Source of the DNA: Veillonellaceae bacterium
GTDB lineage: Bacteria > Bacillota > Negativicutes > Veillonellales > Veillonellaceae
Assembly: GCA_900766245.1 (NCBI GenBank)
Contig: CAAFUR010000006.1
Span: 40,808-104,807, forward strand
Reading direction: 5' to 3'
Length of the DNA: 64,000 bases
Every line of letters starts with the position of its first letter. Within the stretch, counting starts at the first letter, position 1. Shown one piece after another: positions 61,290 through 64,000 of the stretch. A program made the translations under genes and the position numbers. The notes below the pieces were generated by a model. The model did not search any database, was not told where the DNA came from, and saw only the letters and a list, made by a program, of their open reading frames with translations.

Positions 61290-62009
61290 TTATTGTAAGT
61301 AGAAAACTATACTTGCTGTTTTGTTAGCAGACATATCACCATCTTCTACAGGTGTGGAAGTAGACATGCCTGCAGATTTTACCGCCAACATAGCATATCG
61401 TGGATTCACTTCCATCGTATTGGTTCGAGTAGTTCCTAAGCTAATCGATTTTACAGGGCCTACAGTATGACCTAAAGCACGGGCGATGACTTCTGCTTGG
61501 TGGCGCGCATCGCTAATAGCAGAGGTAGATAATTGATCTTCTATCTCTTGAGATACATCGGTTTGGAATGTGAGGGAATTAATATCAGATGCACCACTAG
61601 CGATAGCAGCATCGATCGCTTTTCCAATAGAGGATGTATCATATACCCTAACAACAACAGTGTTGTTTACATTATAGCCATTTAACTTTGAACTTCCATC
61701 GATATAATCATAATTAGGATTGATGGTAATGTTAGATGTTTGAATGTTATTTCTAGAAACTCCTACATGTTGTAAAGAGGAGATGAGTTTAGACATAATC
61801 GCATCATTTTGTGCTTTGGCAGATTGAACAGACGTGTTTTTGCTGGAAACTCCAAGGTTAAGTAAGGCATAGGATGGTGCTACTTGACGAACGGCTTGCC
61901 CAGTAACAGAAATTTCACCTGGTGTCATGTCTGCTGCCATAGATCCGATTGTAGCAGACGCCATGAATGCACCAATAGTCAAAGCTTTCAAAAGAAATGA
62001 ATGTTTCAT
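61290..62009 (-). CDS. SIMPL (DUF541) domain exported protein
   Basis: 239 residues with a signal peptide (MKHSFLLKALTIGAFMASATIGSMAAD). The SIMPL domain spans the mature part: ISVTGQAVRQVAPSYALLNLGVSSKN, VGVSRNNIQTSNITINPNYDY, GYNVNNTVVVRVYDTSSIGKAID and ARHQAEVIARALGHTVGPVKSI. Family members are periplasmic, form oligomeric rings in some cases and help with oxidative or envelope stress. The start at 62009 has GAAAGGAAG upstream. Monocistronic. Confidence 0.9.
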   Translation of the reverse strand: MKHSFLLKALTIGAFMASATIGSMAADMTPGEISVTGQAVRQVAPSYALLNLGVSSKNTSVQSAKAQNDAIMSKLISSLQHVGVSRNNIQTSNITINPNYDYIDGSSKLNGYNVNNTVVVRVYDTSSIGKAIDAAIASGASDINSLTFQTDVSQEIEDQLSTSAISDARHQAEVIARALGHTVGPVKSISLGTTRTNTMEVNPRYAMLAVKSAGMSTSTPVEDGDMSANKTASIVFYLQ

Positions 62010-62149
62010 AAGATTCTTCCTTTCTATGTGGTGTACATATTGACAAATAAAAAATGAGTGCCCTACAATAATATAGAAGCAGTACACCTTGTATTGCTAT
62101 TATACTACACAATCTACATGAAAGTATGATGAAAGTTAGGAGTAAAACT

Positions 62150-62890
62150 ATGAACCCTATTGATATTATGTTAGATCATAAAAGTATTCGCCAATATAAA
62201 CCGATGCGTGTATCTCCGCAACATTTGAGTATTTTACTAGATGTAGCGAAGCGGACTGCCACCAGCATGGGTATGCAAACGTTCAGTATCATCCGTATTG
62301 TGAATCCAGAAATAAAAGCAGCTATTGCAGAGGTATGTAAACAAGACTATGTGAAAGATATGCCGGAGTTGTTTGTATTTGTGGTGGATGCCTATCGCAA
62401 TGCACAAATTATGAAAGAAAAAGGACTAAACCTTGATACGGCAAGTGATGCGGATCGATTCTTTCAAGGGTGGACTGATGCTTGCCTAGCGGCACAAAAT
62501 ATGGTGACCGCAGCAGAGTTGGCAGGATATGGTACAGTATATTTAGGTAGTGTGTTAAATGATGCAGAGAAGATCATTGAAATTTTGGAATTACCTGAAT
62601 TAACATTCCCTGTGGTAGGACTTGGCTTAGGTATGGCAGATCAAAAACCGGCGTTGAAACCGCGCATGCCAAGAGAAGCAAATGTGTTTGATGATGTATA
62701 TAGTACATTTGATAATTATCATGAGCTATTAGAAGATTATGATGAAGAAATGAATCAATACTATGATCTTCGTAGTCCTAATTATCCCTTGCCTAAATTT
62801 ACAGACCAAGTAGTAGGTCGATTGAAACTGAAAGATGAGAAGAGAAGTGCATTGATTAGAATAGCGGAAAAGCAAGGGTTTCACTTGTAA
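62150..62890 (+). CDS. Nitroreductase family FMN oxidoreductase (NfsA-like)
   Basis: NAD(P)H-dependent FMN reductase of nitro compounds, quinones or flavins, 246 residues, cytoplasmic. HKSIRQYKP binds FMN phosphate; AKRTATSMGMQTFSIIRI and TDACLAAQNMVTAAELAGYGTVYLGSVLND are family segments, with a NfsA-like C-terminal arm (FDNYHELLEDYDEEMNQYYDLR). ATG 62150 follows TAGGAG at 7 bases; the upstream ATGs have none. Confidence 0.9.
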   Translation: MNPIDIMLDHKSIRQYKPMRVSPQHLSILLDVAKRTATSMGMQTFSIIRIVNPEIKAAIAEVCKQDYVKDMPELFVFVVDAYRNAQIMKEKGLNLDTASDADRFFQGWTDACLAAQNMVTAAELAGYGTVYLGSVLNDAEKIIEILELPELTFPVVGLGLGMADQKPALKPRMPREANVFDDVYSTFDNYHELLEDYDEEMNQYYDLRSPNYPLPKFTDQVVGRLKLKDEKRSALIRIAEKQGFHL

Positions 62891-63560
62891 TGCTATTCTG
62901 CCTTGTGGTGATTATTAACTGAATACGATAAAGGGCAGAGCACGGCATGCCCCCTCTCAAACGGTATTGCATAATGTTTGTTCGGGGGCACACCGTGCTC
63001 TTCTTGTATGTATGATTTAGTCAATATAATAGCCACAAGGCGTTCTACGTATAACTGCGTTCTTTAGAGGAAGTGGGGTATGTCCTCTCTAGGGGCATCG
63101 CGTTCGGTTAGAGAATCATAAAGCAAAAGAAAAGCAGGGCACATTCCTTCAGAAACGGTATTTCATAATGTATCGTCATTTGTAACGCTATGTAGCCTTT
63201 GGCTAATTAAACTTAATAAGATAAATTGAAGAGCACGGTATACTCCTCACAAACGGTATTTCATAATGTTTGTTCGGAGCACACCGTGCTCTTCTTGTAT
63301 ATGTGTAATTTAGATAGTAAAAACGCCACAAAGCTACTACACATAACTGCGTTCCTCTAGGAAAGGTTTGTGAGTGGTTGTTTGGAGGCTTACCGTGCTC
63401 TTCTTACATTTGTATGATTAAGTTAATAACACTGCCACAAGGCGTTCTACGCATAACTGCATTCTAGGGTGGGTGATGCTGTGCTCTTATGATGTTTGGA
63501 GAATTTAGGTAGTAAGGAGCTCCACAAACTGTTCTATGTATAACTACGTTACTCAGAAGA
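62891..63560. repeat. Degenerate direct repeats with large hairpins
   Basis: No gene is present. A module about 65 bases long occurs fully at 62937-63001 and 63228-63294: arms AGAGCACGG / CCGTGCTCT, a second stem (CCCC/GGGG in the first, CTCC/GGAG in the second), and an inner CAAAC / GTTTG pair closing a conserved loop with CGGTATTNCATAAT. A third degenerate copy near 63152 keeps only the loop core. Tail modules with GCCACAAGGCGTTCTACG and ATAACTGCGTTC recur at about 63030, 63325, 63435 and 63525. Confidence 0.75.
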
Positions 63561-63839
63561 AAAATAAGTAGTGCTGTAACATGGGAGTATAAATCCGATT
63601 ATAATTATAAGCAAGAGGTGTACGTTGTGCTTTAGTTTAGCTGTACTTAATTTAGCTGTTTTAAGTAGAGCTAGATTATATAGGAGAATTCTATAGAAAA
63701 TATATATGAAAAATACTAAAAAGTGGGGTTGCAAATTATTTGGAAATATCATATAATACATTCAGTGCTTGAGACACAAGCACTTTTAATTTTCTCATAA
63801 GTTGTTAACTTAGAAAATTAAAAAGATTAAAAATAACTG
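63561..63839. other. AT-rich spacer before the rRNA promoter, nothing recognised
   Basis: AT-rich DNA with no supported reading frame; likely upstream flank of the rRNA promoter. Confidence 0.4.
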
Positions 63840-64000
63840 TTGACACGAAATTGTGAATCTGTTATTATAATCTAGTCGCCACAACACAGCGTTGTGAACG
63901 ACAAAGTTGATCTTTGAAAACTGAACAATGTAAGGTAATTACTTCGAAAGAAGTAAACATAAGCCAGAGTGCGGGTTTCACATAGTTGAAACCAACCAAA
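63840..64000 (+). promoter_or_regulatory. rRNA operon promoter and leader (16S lies beyond the window)
   Basis: TTGACA (63840-63845), 17-base spacer, TATTAT (63863-63868), inside TTATTATAAT. The leader carries GATCTTTGAAAACTGAAC, a Firmicute rRNA-leader/boxA-like antitermination motif, and small hairpins ACTTCGAAAGAAGT and TTTCACATAGTTGAAA. The sequence ends before the conserved 16S start, so no rRNA is annotated. Confidence 0.75.

Noticed and set aside
63549..63761. 70-codon minus-strand frame before the rRNA promoter
   Set aside because: AT-rich, Leu/Ile/Phe-rich translation without ribosome-binding site or homologue I recognise.
63880..64000. 16S rRNA gene at the window end
   Set aside because: Only the promoter and leader are inside; the conserved 16S 5' sequence is not reached.

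Overview
This window looks like chromosome from a low-GC, Gram-positive-lineage bacterium that has two membranes, most likely Veillonella or a close relative in the Negativicutes. The evidence is the combination of Firmicute-type genes (rnpB, TrmK, a Nif3/YqfO protein, NfeD-FloA, a threonyl T-box, a class II GlpX phosphatase) with true outer-membrane genes (MlaEFD, a TolC-like protein and TamB in one operon). The lactate/fumarate-type physiology fits too (class I fumarase, uptake hydrogenase). The genus is an inference from gene content. Nearly all of the sequence is ordinary core genome; I saw no insertion sequence, prophage or CRISPR array.

Layout. 1-4.6 kb: the 3' end of cysE, a nitrilase-family amidase, a four-tRNA cluster (Asp, Phe, Leu, CAT), trmK, a Nif3-family gene, RNase P RNA and a thioredoxin-like gene. 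4.7-9.4 kb: a membrane-bound [NiFe]-hydrogenase operon (small subunit, large subunit, cytochrome b, maturation protease, HyaF-like protein), preceded by a possible 29-codon leader ORF. 9.9-13.5 kb: two-subunit fumarase, then nfeD-floA plus an unknown gene. 13.7-19.7 kb: flavo-diiron protein, LysR-xpt, two tandem unknown paralogues, an XRE regulator and a 2-hydroxyacid dehydrogenase. 19.8-23.4 kb: glnS, an exported unknown, then DUF3793-flavodoxin behind a Fur-like site. 23.6-28 kb: a DUF3100 membrane-protein pair, an M20 amidohydrolase and a disulfide oxidoreductase. 28.3-34.9 kb: CDF metal exporter, SstT, a menaquinone methyltransferase, a superoxide-dismutase homologue lacking all four metal ligands behind a strong Fur box, an exported unknown and an NCS2 purine/pyrimidine permease. 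35-38.7 kb: MOSC-moaA, galM and an iron alcohol dehydrogenase. 38.8-46.6 kb: greA-lysS, serS, transaldolase-like, glpX, murA and an MreB with a basic N-terminal extension.

46.7-58.4 kb is the envelope region: a tiny exported lipoyl-fold protein and an S55-like exported protein, then mlaE-mlaF-mlaD-tolC-tamB-sigma factor with almost no spacing between genes. MlaD carries a C-terminal part that looks like an outer-membrane barrel, so the operon encodes an inner-to-outer-membrane lipid path plus its own sigma-70-family factor. 58.4-60.7 kb is thrS under a T-box. The window ends with a small unlisted gene, a SIMPL-domain protein, a nitroreductase and a 1.1-kb gene-free tract. That tract holds degenerate direct repeats with large hairpins and then an rRNA promoter and leader; the 16S gene itself starts beyond the window.

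The observations most worth checking are the metal-ligand-less SOD under a Fur box, the envelope operon with its sigma factor, the S55-type protein whose catalytic motifs are in permuted order, and the hairpin repeats before the rRNA operon.
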